From the NCBI GenBank assembly GCA_963730685.1, contig CAVSSP010000005.1, forward strand, positions 192,624 to 256,623: a stretch of DNA of 64,000 nucleotides. The letters run 5' to 3'. Shown here in pieces: positions 9,228 to 19,464 of the stretch; the stretch's first letter is position 1; each line of letters begins with the position of its first letter. The notes beneath the pieces were generated by a model that was not told the origin of the DNA, ran no database searches, and saw only the letters and a list, made by a program, of their open reading frames with translations. The DNA is from Bog-756 sp963730685. GTDB taxonomy: Bacteria > Actinomycetota > Acidimicrobiia > Acidimicrobiales > RAAP-2. The translations under genes and the position numbers were made by a program.

Positions 9228-10428
9228 TCAACGACGGATCGCATGGACCACGGTCGTGCTCGTGGTCAGTTCGGTGATCGTGTCGGCGTGTGGGAACACG
9301 CCGTCCACCACGTCGACGTCCACATCCACCTCCACGTCGACCACCGGCTCCGCGGCCACGCCGTCGACCACCGCGCCGCCGGAAGGACTGCCCACCGCCC
9401 AGAGTGCGGCGCGGCACATGTTCGCCTTCTACTACCTGTGGTGGGACACCGCCCACTGGCACGCCCGGCTGGGGCCCAACTATCCCTACACCGACAGCCC
9501 ACTACCCCTCCCCGCCACACTGAGCGGCCCCGACGACTGCACGGTGACGAGCAACTACGCGGGCAACCAGCTGACCGACGTGGCCTCGCCCCTGTGGTCG
9601 CAGTCCGACTACAGCCAGATCCTCTCCGACGTGACCCTGGCCGCCCACAGCGGACTGACCGGGTTCTCCGTGAGCTGGGCCGGAACCGGGCTCCCCAACC
9701 AGAACGCCAACTCGACGGCGTTCAACCAGCGGCTGGCCATGGTGGTGCAGGCGGTCCACCAGATCAACAGCGAGGGGATCCCGTTCTCCTTGTGGATCGC
9801 CTACATCTCCTCGGCCCACATCCGGACCCTGTCGGAGATCGACAACGACCTGGACTACCTGCACAAGACGTATGCCACCGACCCGGCCTTCGACCACAGC
9901 AACGGCGGGCTTCCCACCCTCATCATGATGGGCAGCCGCAAGTACCCCCAGTCGTTGTTGAACGCATTCAGCGCCCACTGGCGCTCCTCCTTCTACCTGG
10001 TCGGCGACGAGAACTGGGACACCTGGAACAGCGCCAAAGCGGCCGACTTCGATGCCGACCAGTACTACTGGTCCAGCCAGAACCCGACCGCCAATGCCGG
10101 GTCGTTCGCCCTCATCGACAGGCTGGCCGCCGAGGTCCGGTCGACCCGCAATCCTGACGGCAGCGCCAAGAAGTTCTTCGCACCACTCACGCCCGGGTAC
10201 AACAAGGTGATCGGCGGAGGGAAGACGTGCGTGCCCCGACTGGGCGGACAGACCATGCACGACGACTATGCCGGCAACTCCACCGCCCACCCCGACGGCT
10301 GGACGGTGATCAGCTGGAACGAGATCGATGAAGGGACCTACATCGTGCCGCTCGAGCGGTACGGGGACCAGAGTGTGAACACGCTCAGCTCCGTCATCCA
10401 GGGCGCCCTCTCGGGTGGTGCGGCATGA
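9211..10428 (+). CDS. GH99-like glycoside hydrolase lipoprotein
   Basis: A predicted surface lipoprotein of 405 residues. The signal peptide ends in the lipobox VSAC near residue 27, followed by a Ser/Thr-rich linker. The rest resembles GH99/GH71-type (beta/alpha)8 enzymes, which act on alpha-mannan or related glycans. It starts HMFAFYYLWWDTAHWH and ends with SWNEIDEGTYIVP, which corresponds to the WNE..EG..I.P catalytic strand of those families, with two Glu/Asp positions retained. The ATG at 9211 lies inside the end of the previous gene. It shares a four-base ATGA overlap with the next gene. In this operon it could trim or remodel the glycan made by the upstream transferases; the substrate is inferred. 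Confidence 0.75.
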   Translation: MPRSSDQRRIAWTTVVLVVSSVIVSACGNTPSTTSTSTSTSTSTTGSAATPSTTAPPEGLPTAQSAARHMFAFYYLWWDTAHWHARLGPNYPYTDSPLPLPATLSGPDDCTVTSNYAGNQLTDVASPLWSQSDYSQILSDVTLAAHSGLTGFSVSWAGTGLPNQNANSTAFNQRLAMVVQAVHQINSEGIPFSLWIAYISSAHIRTLSEIDNDLDYLHKTYATDPAFDHSNGGLPTLIMMGSRKYPQSLLNAFSAHWRSSFYLVGDENWDTWNSAKAADFDADQYYWSSQNPTANAGSFALIDRLAAEVRSTRNPDGSAKKFFAPLTPGYNKVIGGGKTCVPRLGGQTMHDDYAGNSTAHPDGWTVISWNEIDEGTYIVPLERYGDQSVNTLSSVIQGALSGGAA

Positions 10429-10943
10429 ACCGGGTCGCCATCGCCGTCGCCGTGGTGGCGGGCGTTGCCGCCCTGGCGATCTCCACCGCCATGACCAGCA
10501 GCCACAGCAGCAGCCTGCCGCTCCCCCATACCCTCACCGCCCAGCAGGCGGCGGCGGCGGAGCGTGTGATCGTCAACGGGAAGCCCAAAGCCGCCTCCAC
10601 CACGTCCACCACGTCCACTCCGGGAACGTCCGGGACGGGCCTCACCACCACCACGCTGGCCCCCCTGACCAGCTGCACCGTCACCATCTCCAACCCCGCC
10701 CCTCCCCGGGGGAACACCGTCGAGACGGTCACGGTCACCGCCACGAACGGGGCCGAGGTGGTCGTCACGGCGCAGTATCTGCGGACCAGGAGCAGCCACA
10801 GCCAGGTGGTCGGGCCCTCAGGGACCTTCCAGTTCGTGCTGCCCATCGCCCATGCCCCGATCGGCGTGCCGGTGCCGGTGACGGCGAAGGCGTCGTTGCA
10901 GGACGTGAAGAAGACGTGCTCGACGTCGTTCACACCGGCATGA
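10425..10943 (+). CDS. Small secreted hypothetical protein
   Basis: No family is recognised. The 172-residue protein has a hydrophobic N-terminal segment (VAIAVAVVAGVAALAI) that could be a signal peptide or anchor. A Thr/Ser-rich linker (STTSTTSTPGTSGTG) follows, then a C-terminal domain of about 90 residues with two cysteines (TSCTVTI and KKTCSTSF) that could form a disulphide closing a beta-sandwich. It overlaps the GH99-like gene by ATGA, so it is the last member of the overlapping chain. About 150 non-coding bases separate it from the next gene, which has its own strong ribosome site. Confidence 0.65.
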   Translation: MNRVAIAVAVVAGVAALAISTAMTSSHSSSLPLPHTLTAQQAAAAERVIVNGKPKAASTTSTTSTPGTSGTGLTTTTLAPLTSCTVTISNPAPPRGNTVETVTVTATNGAEVVVTAQYLRTRSSHSQVVGPSGTFQFVLPIAHAPIGVPVPVTAKASLQDVKKTCSTSFTPA

Positions 10944-11093
10944 CGTGCCTTCCGACACCGCACCGTCACCCTGGTGCCACCGGGCGTGGCGCTGGCCGGA
11001 ACCCACTTGCCGGTGGGGCAGACGGGCGGTACGTTCAACACTTCGGGTGTCCGCCGGCGGTGAAGCGGTCACTCGAGCAAAGGAGGAGGGGCC

Positions 11094-14000
11094 ATGACTA
11101 GCGGGGTCGATTCGAGGCGCCCATGGCGCCTGTGGTCGTTGGCGGCCGCACTGATCGCCGTGGTGGCGACCGTGGCCGTCCTGCCCATCCTGCCTGCCAC
11201 CGCGGCCGGCCCCGGTCCGATCGCGGTCACGCCGTTCAGCGGTTACAACGCACTGCTGACGCGGGCTCCCTACGTCACCGACCTGACCCAGACCTCCGCC
11301 GACGTCAACTGGGCCAGCACGTCCTCCACGCCGGGGGTCCTCGACTGGGGGCCGACCGGCAGTTGCACCGCCCACCAGGCAGCCGTTCCGGCCAGCCTTC
11401 CCCTGTCGCAGCCGCCGGCCGGCACCCCGACCAGCATCACCGCCCCGGCATTCAGCGTCGTGTCCGGGTCCAACGAGTACCAGTCCACCGTGGTACTCAC
11501 CGGGCTCTCTCCCTCCTCGACCTACTGCTACGAGCCCCTGTCCTCGGGCTCGGTCAACCTGCTGGGCACCAATCCGCCCCAGAGCTTCACCACCCTCGAT
11601 CCGACCACCTCCTCGAGTCCGCTCACCTTCGACGTGATGGGCGACTACGGCGAGACCCTCTACTCGTCGAGCACCGCCTTCGCCAACAACCTCAATACCG
11701 ACCAGGCCGCCATCGACTCCCTGATCGGGTCGTCGGGGGCGAAGTTCCTCGTGGGTGCCGGCGACGTGGCCTACTCGGGCGGGACCCAGGCTGACTACGG
11801 CGACCTGGTCAACGGGGGCTCCGAGGTCAGCGACATCTTCGGCCCGTCCTACTGGCCACAGATGAAGGGCCTCCCGGTGTACAGCGCGGGAGGGGAACCA
11901 CGGACAGAACGTGTTCGGACTCCGCACCTGGCCCGAGTCCAACATCGCGGCGTCCTCGAACGGGGTGAACGCCTTCGACTCGTACCCGGCGCCGACCCAG
12001 GACGGGACCAACGCCGGTACCTATCCTGACGCCTGGTACGCCGTCTCCGACGGCAACGTCCGCATCTACGTACTCGATTCGGCCTGGGCCGACGGCTCGA
12101 ACGTGGGGTCCGCCACCGGGGCCGCCTGCACCAATGCCGGCGAGGCCGCCTGCCCCGGGTACCAGGTCGACCACGACGAGCACTGGACCACCAGCTCACC
12201 CGAGTACAAGTGGCTGGCCGCCGACCTGGCTGCCCACCCCGGCGCCATCAAGATGGCGGTGTGGCACTATCCGCTGCGCTCGGACCAGTCGTCACAGGAC
12301 AGTGACGTCTATCTCCAGAACAGCGCCTCCAACCCGTCCAAGTCGACCAGCCTCGAGGCGCTGCTCGCCGCCAACGGGGTCAAGCTGGTCTTCAACGGTC
12401 ATGCCCACGGGTACCAGCGCATCTCACCCAGCGCCGGCCGGCACCGTCACCAACTACGTGACCGGGGGCGGCGGGGCCATCCTCGAGCCGGTGAGTACCT
12501 CGGGGGCGTGCACCACCTTCCAGAGCTCGGGGTCCATCTACGCCCTCGGCTGGAGCCCCACCAGCAACTCCGGCACAGCCTGTGGCGCGCCCACGCCCCA
12601 GTCGGCGGCCCAGGTGTACAACTTCTTGAAGGTGACGGTGAACGGGGGCACGGTGACCGTCACCCCGATCAACGCCGCCGGCCAGTCCTTCGACGTCCAG
12701 AGCTACACGCTACTCCACGACGCCGGCCACGGTCATCGACTCGTCGCCGCCGGCACTGACCAACTCGACCACCGCCGCCATCGCCTTCCACTCGACCGCG
12801 GGCGCATCCACCTTCACCTGCAGCCTCGACGGGGCCACCGCCACCTCGTGCACCAGCCCGATCACCTACACCGGCCTGTCCCAGGCGCCCCACACCGTCA
12901 CCGTCACCGGGGCGGGCGCCACACCGGCCACCGCCAACTGGACGGTCAACACCACCCCGCCCACCACTCCCGCCAACGTGTCCGGTTCGGCCACGTCGTC
13001 CACGCAGGTCTCCCTGATCTGGTCACCGTCGAGCGACACCACCGGGGTGACCGGCTATGACGTCTACCGGAACGGGGTGCTGCTCACCGTCGACCCCGGT
13101 GACGACCACCGCCTACACCGACTCGACCGCCTCACCCGGTGCCAGCTACCAGTACACCGTGACGGCGCTGGACGGGGCCGGCAACGTGTCGAGTCCCGGT
13201 GGGCCGACCACCGTCAACGTCCCCACCGGCCCCTCCGGACCCGGGTTCGTCCAGACCGCCGGATCGTCCACCACCACGGTGACCCTGCCGGTGGCGAGCA
13301 CGCCCGGGGACCTCCTGGTGCTGTCGGCCAGCGTCCTGACCGGCGCCAGCCATCCGATCACCGCCGTCAGCGACGGCAAGAACACCTGGACCAAGGTGGG
13401 CGCCTACGACGTGGCCGGCAGCAACTCCGACGGAGAGATGTGGTACGCGGCCAATGCCGCCTCGGTGAGCTCCGTCACGGTGACCACCGGCGCCACCACC
13501 GTCTCCCTCCTCCTCGACGAGTTCAACGGGGTGGCGACCACCAGTCCGTTCGTCGACGCGCTCCAGCGGGGCGGCCGGTGACACCACCTCGGCCAGTTCG
13601 GGCACGGCTACGGCGGTGGGCGCCAACGACCTGGCGGTCGGGTTCATCGCCGGCCACAGCACCACCCAGGCCATCTCCATCACGTCCGCCGGCTACACGG
13701 CCCAGACGCAGCAGAACACGACCAGCCCCTCTACGACGTCGGTGGAGACCGGGTACCGGGACCTCTCGTCGGCCGGGGCCCAGAGCTTCGCCGGCTCCTT
13801 CCCGTCCACCATGTATTGGGCAGCGGGGATCGCACTGTTCAAGGCCGGCGCAGCCCCGCCTCCGCCCGGTGACTTCACCATTTCCGACTCGCCCAACGCC
13901 CAGACGGTGACCGCCGGAGGCTCGGCCTCGTCGACGGTGAGCACCACCGTCACCGGCACACCCCAGCTGGTGGCATTGAGCGCCACCGGGCTCCCCACCG

Positions 14001-16275
14001 GGGCCTTGGCCTCGTTCAGCCCGCAGACGGTCACGGCCGGTGGGGCGAGTTCGACCATGAACATCACCACGTCGTCGACGACGCCGGGCGGGGTCTATCC
14101 CATCACCGTGACGGGTGCCGGGACGTCGGCCAACCACTCGACCACCTTCACGCTCACCGTCGACACGGCACCGACCATCACCTCGGTCAGTGCGACCAGC
14201 ATCACCCAGGGGACGGCAGGCACCTTCACCGTGAGTGCCAGCGGGTTCCCGACCCCCACCCTCACCGAGGCGGGCAGCCTTCCCACTCCCGTCACCTTCG
14301 TCGACAACGGCAACGGGACGGCCACGCTGTCGGGCACCCCGCCCCTCGGGTCCGCCGCCTCCTACCCGATCACCATCACCGCCGCCAACGGGACCACGCC
14401 CAACGCCACCCAGAGCTTCACGCTCAACACCCCGGCCCCCCCCAGTGACTTCTCCATCAGCGACAATCCCACCGCCGGCTCGGTGGCGGCCGGCTCGTCG
14501 ATCACCTCCACCATCTCCACCGCCATCACCAGTGGCACCGCCGAGTCGGTGACGCTGTCGGCCAGTGGGTTGCCGACCGGTGCGTCTGCATCGTTCGTCC
14601 CCCCGGTCATCACCGCCGGCCAGTCATCCCAGATGACCGTGAAGACCACTGGGTCGACCCCGGTGGCGACCACGTCCATTTCGGTGACCGGCACCGGCAC
14701 CACCGCCCACTCCACCCCGTTCGGCCTCACCGTCACCTCGGCCCCCTCTGCCCCCAGCATCACCTCGGCCACCTCGACGACCTTCACCCAGGGGGTCGCC
14801 GGCACCTTCACCGTCACTGCCACCGGTAGCCCCACTGCGGCGCTCAGCGAGAGCGGCGCCCTGCCGAACAACGTGACCCTGGTCGACAACGGCAACGGCA
14901 CGGCCACCCTGTCGGGCACGCCGGCGCTCGGCTCCGCCGCCTCCTATGGGATCACCATCACCGCCGTCCAACGGGATCGCTTCCCAATGCCACGCAGAGC
15001 TTCACGCTGAACGTCAACCCACCGCCGAGCGACTTCTCCATCAGCGACAGTCCCAGCTCGGCCTCGGTGCCGGCCGGGACGTCACCGACCTCGACCATCA
15101 CCACCGCCGTGACCAGCGGCTCGGCCGAGTCGGTGGCGCTGTCCTCGTCGGGCGCGCCGACCGGCGTCCTGGTGTCGTTCAACCCTCAGACGATCACCTC
15201 CGGCCAGACCTCCACGATGACCGTCAGCACCACCACGGGGACGGCGCCGGCCACGGCCACCATCACGGTGACGGGGACCTCCGGCGCCACCATCCACTCG
15301 ACCCCGTACGGGCTCACGATCACCCCGGCCCCGAGCGACTTCTCCATCGGCGCCTCGCCCACCTCCGCCTCGGTGTCGGCCGGCGCTGCGACCACCTCGA
15401 CCATCACCACCGCCGTGACCAGCGGCTCGGCCGAGTCGGTGGCGCTGTCCTCGTCGGGCGCGCCGACCGGCGTCCTGGTGTCGTTCAGCCCCCAGACGAT
15501 CACGGCCGGCCAGAGCTCGACGATGACGGTGACCACGTCGACGACGACGCCGGTGGCGACCACCAACATCACCGTGATCGGCACCGGCACCACCACGCAC
15601 TCCACCTCGTTCGGGCTCAATGTCACCGCGGCGGCGGCGGGACCGTCGTTCGTCCAGTCGACGGGGGCCACGGAGACGGCCACCTCCACCTCGCTGACCG
15701 GGACCTTCACCAAGGCCACCACCACCGGCGACCTGTTGGTCCTGTCGGCGGGCGAGTACACCGGGGCCACCAACCACATCACCTCGGTGACGGACTCGGC
15801 CGGCAACACCTGGAGCCGGGTGGCGGCCGCCGACGTCTCGGGCCACAACTCCGACGGCGAGATGTGGTACGTCTCCGGTGCCGCGTCGGTGACGTCGGTG
15901 ACCGTGCACCTGGCCACGGCGGCGACGCTGGCCTTCAGCGTGCAGGAGTTCGCCGGCGTCGCCACCACCGCCGCCCTGGATACGTCGGCATCGACCTCGA
16001 ACACGGGCACGGCGGCCGCCTCGGGATCGGCGACCCCGACGGCCGCCAACGAGCTGGCGGTCGGATTCGTGACCGGGCACAACAATGCCCAGGCCATGAC
16101 GGTGTCGGCGGCCGGCTTCACCGCCCAGTCCCAGCAGACGAGCTCCGCCAGCACGATCGCCTCGGTCGTGACCGGGTACGAGGTGCTCGGATCCCCGACG
16201 GCCCAGAACTTCACGGGCTCGTTCGGAACCGCCATGTACTGGGCGGCGGGAGTGGCGTTCTTCAAGCCTGTGTGA
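11094..16275 (+). CDS. Giant secreted purple-acid-phosphatase-like metallophosphoesterase with surface repeats (several frameshifts)
   Basis: Read as one locus of about 1,725 residues behind AAAGGAGGAGGGG. Order: signal peptide (ending ATAAGP); Fn3-like purple-acid-phosphatase N-domain; calcineurin-like catalytic domain with all five signatures (MGDYG, GAGDVAYSGG, GNHGQ, VWHYP, FNGHAHGYQR); a further beta module; an Fn3 module (TTPANVSGSATSS, then VTGYDVYRNG); a domain of about 205 residues; a run of Ig-like and putative-Ig repeats; and a second copy of the 205-residue domain ending YWAAGVAFFKPV. The frame changes near 11893, 12433, 12715, 13098, 13567 and 14970 (two sites). Each is fixed by removing one extra base, for example GGGG to GGG at 11893. 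It likely releases phosphate at the cell surface or outside; substrate unknown. Confidence 0.7.
15088..15487 (+). repeat. 94-bp perfect direct repeat inside Ig-like repeat region
   Basis: Bases 15088-15181 are identical to 15394-15487, a spacing of 306 bases (102 codons). They encode the core of two neighbouring Ig-like surface modules (TITTAVTSGSAESVALSSSG). Identity at third codon positions points to recent duplication or gene conversion. It is also a spot where short-read assembly could collapse or expand the array. Confidence 0.85.
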
Positions 16276-16503
16276 GCAGATGCTTGCAGGAGCGCGCGCC
16301 GGGCAGTACGGTCGCCATCCTGCAGACGGTTTCCACGGACCGGGGATCGCCTGACGTCGTAACTGGCGCCTATCCGGCGGAAATCGGGGCATAACACCAA
16401 ATCGTTGGGGGCCTCGGGCCGTCAGCGGTGGATTTCGATCAACTCACTACGCCTCAACTCTTCGGGCGCGTGCCCAGGGGCAGTCAACAGGAAGGAAGAC
16501 TGG

Positions 16504-18286
16504 ATGAAGCATTTTCGCCGCACCGGACAGGGGACAGCCGTCCCCGACGAGGGCACTCCCCGGCGTATTCGACGGGCACGCACGCCGATCGCACTGGCGG
16601 TGGGCGGGCTCGTGCTCGCCCCGGTGGCCATGGTGGCCGGGCCGCTGTCGGCCTCGGCTCCAGCCTCGGCTGCCACGCCCAAGCTGTCCCCGGTCATCCC
16701 CGACTGCCCCACCTACTCGAAGTCGTTCGGGCCCAACACCATCTCGGTGAAGTTCAGCTACCGTCCCCAGGCCCAGACGTGGATCGTCCCGGCCAACATC
16801 GTCCCCAACTCGGTGTGCTTTGACGTCAGCGGTGCCCAGGGCGGTGCCGGATCGGCCGGAACGGGTGGCGCCGGTGGGTTCGGCGGTACCGTCAACCAGG
16901 CGCTGGCGGTCACCCCGGGTCAGAGTCTCACCCTCTCAGTGGGCAAGTTCGGCGGTGTCGGTGCCGCCGGGCTGGCCGGGAGCGGTGGCGGCTCCACCCA
17001 GGTCTTCGCCAACTCCGGCGCCACGTTGCTCCTGGCCGCCGCCGGCGGCGGCGGCGGCGGCGTGACCGGTGCCGGCGGTGCCGGCGGCCAGGCTGCCGGG
17101 AGCCAGAACCCCAACGGCGTGGCCGGAACGAGCGGGCCCATCCTGCTGAGCGCCGGTGGTGGGGCCACGGCTACCGCCCCGGGGACTGCGGGTGTCGGGA
17201 CGGGAACCACCGCCGGCACCGGTCCGACGACCTCGATCACGGCCCAGGCCGCCGGTGGCACCGGTGATTCCAGTGGCACCGGGGGCACGGGCGGCGGCGG
17301 CTACTTCGGTGGTGGCGGCGGCGGCGTCGACGCCGGGGGCGGTGGTGGCTCCGGGTACGGCAACTCCAGCCTTGCCCTGTCCACCCCCTACTACCAGGGA
17401 CACTGGCTGAACAACGGGAACGTCACCATCTTCTACCAGAGCACGGCCCCGGCCCCGCCACCCCCTCCGGGCGGCACGCCTCCCGGAGGCATCCCGGGCG
17501 TCACCGCGGTGACGTCCAGCCCCAGCAACGGTTACTGGCTGGGTGCCTCCGACGGCGGCATCTTCGCCTTCGGTGACGCCGCCTTCCACGGGTCCCAGGG
17601 CGCCACGGTGCTCAACAAGCCCATCGTCGGCATCGCCGTCCACCTCGACCAACAGCGGGTACTGGCTGGTGGCCTCGGACGGGGGGATCTTCACCCATGG
17701 CACGGCCGCCTTCCACGGGTCGACCGGAGGGATCGCCCTCAACAAGCCGATCGTCGGCATGGCCGCCACGCCGGACAACGGGGGCTACTGGCTGGTCGCC
17801 TCCGACGGCGGGATCTTCGCCTTCGGTGACGCCCACTTCTACGGCTCCACCGGTGCGACGCACCTGAACAAGCCCATCGTCGGCATGGCGACGACGCCCG
17901 ACGGTGGTGGGTACTGGCTGGTGGCCTCCGACGGCGGCATCTTCGCCTTCGGTAATGCCAGGTTCAACGGGTCCATGGGGGGTACCCGGCTCAACCAGCC
18001 GGTCGTGGGGATGGCCTCCGACCCCGTGCTGCCGGGCGCCTACTGGCTGGTGGCCTCGGACGGCGGCATCTTCTCCTTCGGGGGCGCCCCCTTCCTCGGC
18101 TCCACCGGTGCGATCCACCTGAACAAGCCGATCGTGGGCATGGCACCCTCCCCGGACGGTGCCGGCTACCGCTTCGTCGCCTCGGACGGCGGGGTGTTCG
18201 CCTACGGCACGGCCAAGTTCTTCGGATCCGAAGGATCGGCCCACCTCAACAAGCCCATCGTCGGCATGGCCAACACCAGCAGCTGA
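16504..18286 (+). CDS. Secreted glycine-rich protein with six C-terminal surface repeats (one frameshift)
   Basis: An exported protein of about 593 residues. After a basic start and signal peptide (ending SAPASAATP) comes a glycine-rich domain of about 230 residues with the phrase FDVSGAQGGAG and GQSLTLSVG, as in glycine-rich surface proteins of actinobacteria. Then follow a proline/glycine linker (PPPPPGGTPPGG) and six repeats of about 42-48 residues. The consensus is YWLVASDGGIFAFG, then a GS.G turn, then LNKPIVGMA; six blades would suit a beta-propeller. Near 17640 GTCCACC should be GTCACC (one extra C). The ATG at 16504 follows AAGGAAG. A hairpin terminator follows at 18321. The role is probably adhesion or envelope structure, by inference. 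Confidence 0.7.
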
Positions 18287-18320
18287 CACCGGCGGGTCCA
18301 CCCGTCCTCACCGCCAGCCG

Positions 18321-18356
18321 CCCCCGATCGCCGACTGAACCGTTGGCGATCGGGGG
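18321..18356 (+). terminator. Hairpin terminator after the surface repeat gene
   Basis: A perfect 12-bp stem, CCCCCGATCGCC with GGCGATCGGGGG, encloses a 12-base loop. It lies 35 bases after the repeat-protein stop. There is no T-run, which is common in high-GC actinobacteria. Confidence 0.7.
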
Positions 18357-18505
18357 CGCTGTCGCGTAGGGGTGTCGCCGTGTCCTCCTGGACGGTCGGG
18401 CGGCCCGTTCCGCCGGGTATTCGTCGTTCCGGCTAACAAACTACACGTACGTTAATTTGGCAATTGATTGCGCCGAGGGAGACACCGTCCGCGGTGGACG
18501 ACCGG

Positions 18506-18962
18506 TCACCGCTCTCGCCGTCGCCGCTCGAAGAACGACGTGAGCTGGGCGGACGCCTCGATCGCCCGGACGCCGGGCACCACGGCCACCTCGTGGTTCA
18601 GCCGGGGGTCGGCGCACAGGTTGTACAGAGAGCCGCACGCCCCCGCCTTCAGGTCGGCGGCCCCGAAGACCAGCCGGCCCACCCGGGCCGCCACCAGGCC
18701 GCCGGCGCACATCGGGCACGGTTCCAGGGTCACCACCAGGGTGACCTCGGTGAGCCGCCAGCTTCCGACGGCGGCGGCGGCATCGGACAGCGCCAGCAGC
18801 TCGGCGTGGGCGGTCGGGTCGCCCCGCTTCTCACGCTCGTTGTGGCGGGACGCGATCACCCTCCCGCCGTGGAGGGCGACGGCGCCCACGGGCACGTCAC
18901 CGTGGACCGGCGGCCCGCTCGGCCTCGGCCAGGGCGAGGGCCATGGCCTCGTCGTCAAGCAC
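18506..18962 (-). CDS. tadA: tRNA-specific adenosine deaminase TadA (one frameshift)
   Basis: It deaminates A34 to inosine in the anticodon of tRNA-Arg(ACG), a zinc-dependent cytosolic reaction. Catalytic signatures are HAELLAL (zinc His and proton-shuttle Glu) and PCPMCAGGL (two zinc Cys). About 151 residues is normal for TadA. The GTG at 18962 is preceded by GGGAGGT and gives the expected helix DDEAMALALAEAERAA. The frame then breaks near 18915, where GCCGCCGGTCCAC should be GCCGCCGTCCAC to read AAVHGDVPVGAV. One extra G in an essential gene argues for a sequence error. It is downstream of tRNA-Ser(GGA) on the same strand. Confidence 0.85.
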
Positions 18963-19030
18963 GGCGGTGGCACCTCCCGTGACAACGCCGGGCGTCCGGG
19001 CCCGGGCCGGGGCGCGCGTCGGTGCTCATT

Positions 19031-19118
19031 TGGCGGAGGCGGTGGGATTTGAACCCACGGTGAGTTTCCCCACACACGATTTCCAATCGTGCCGATTCGG
19101 CCGCTCTCGCACGCCTCC
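19031..19118 (-). tRNA. tRNA-Ser (GGA)
   Basis: This is an 88-nt class II tRNA with encoded CCA. The acceptor stem GGAGGCG pairs with CGCCTCC, the anticodon loop is TTGGAAA (anticodon GGA), and there is a long variable arm. It is the second serine tRNA in the window; its T-arm is nearly identical to that of tRNA-Ser(CGA). Confidence 0.95.
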
Positions 19119-19258
19119 GGATGCTCTACTCCCACGGCAGACATCTGTGGGTGTCGACAGCCCCGACAGGCTAGTCCGCCTCCCCGCCGGGATCCGACGC
19201 CGGGCGTCGCCCGGCCCGGGAGCGGCCCGATTCCGTTAGCATCTCTGGCGGTCCCGAC

Positions 19259-19378
19259 GTTCGGTGCGGCGGCTGGGTCCTGCGCAACGTCCTCCTGTGA
19301 ATCGAGTCAGGGTCGGAAGGCAGCAGCTCTCAGCAGGTCAGGCCGTGTGCCGCAGTCAATCTGGCCGCCGCACCGAAC
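19259..19378 (+). ncRNA. ffs: Signal recognition particle RNA, small bacterial type (4.5S)
   Basis: The ends form a perfect 15-bp helix (GTTCGGTGCGGCGGC with GCCGCCGCACCGAAC) around the conserved tip, where GGTCGGAAGGCAGCAG resembles the SRP domain IV core bound by Ffh. The size of about 120 nt and the position directly upstream of dnaX are typical of bacteria. The exact ends are estimated from the pairing. Confidence 0.85.
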
Positions 19379-19464
19379 GGCGGGGCCGACCACAGGTCCG
19401 CCGGTCCGGGACCTCGACCGGCCCCCGGCAATGGCGACCCCGGCGGCCGGTAGGCTCCCTCGAC

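Noticed and set aside
11094..15010. Separate genes at 11911, 12134, 12978, 13057 and 13616
   Set aside because: None has a ribosome site, and each continues the preceding domain when one base is removed, so they are one locus.
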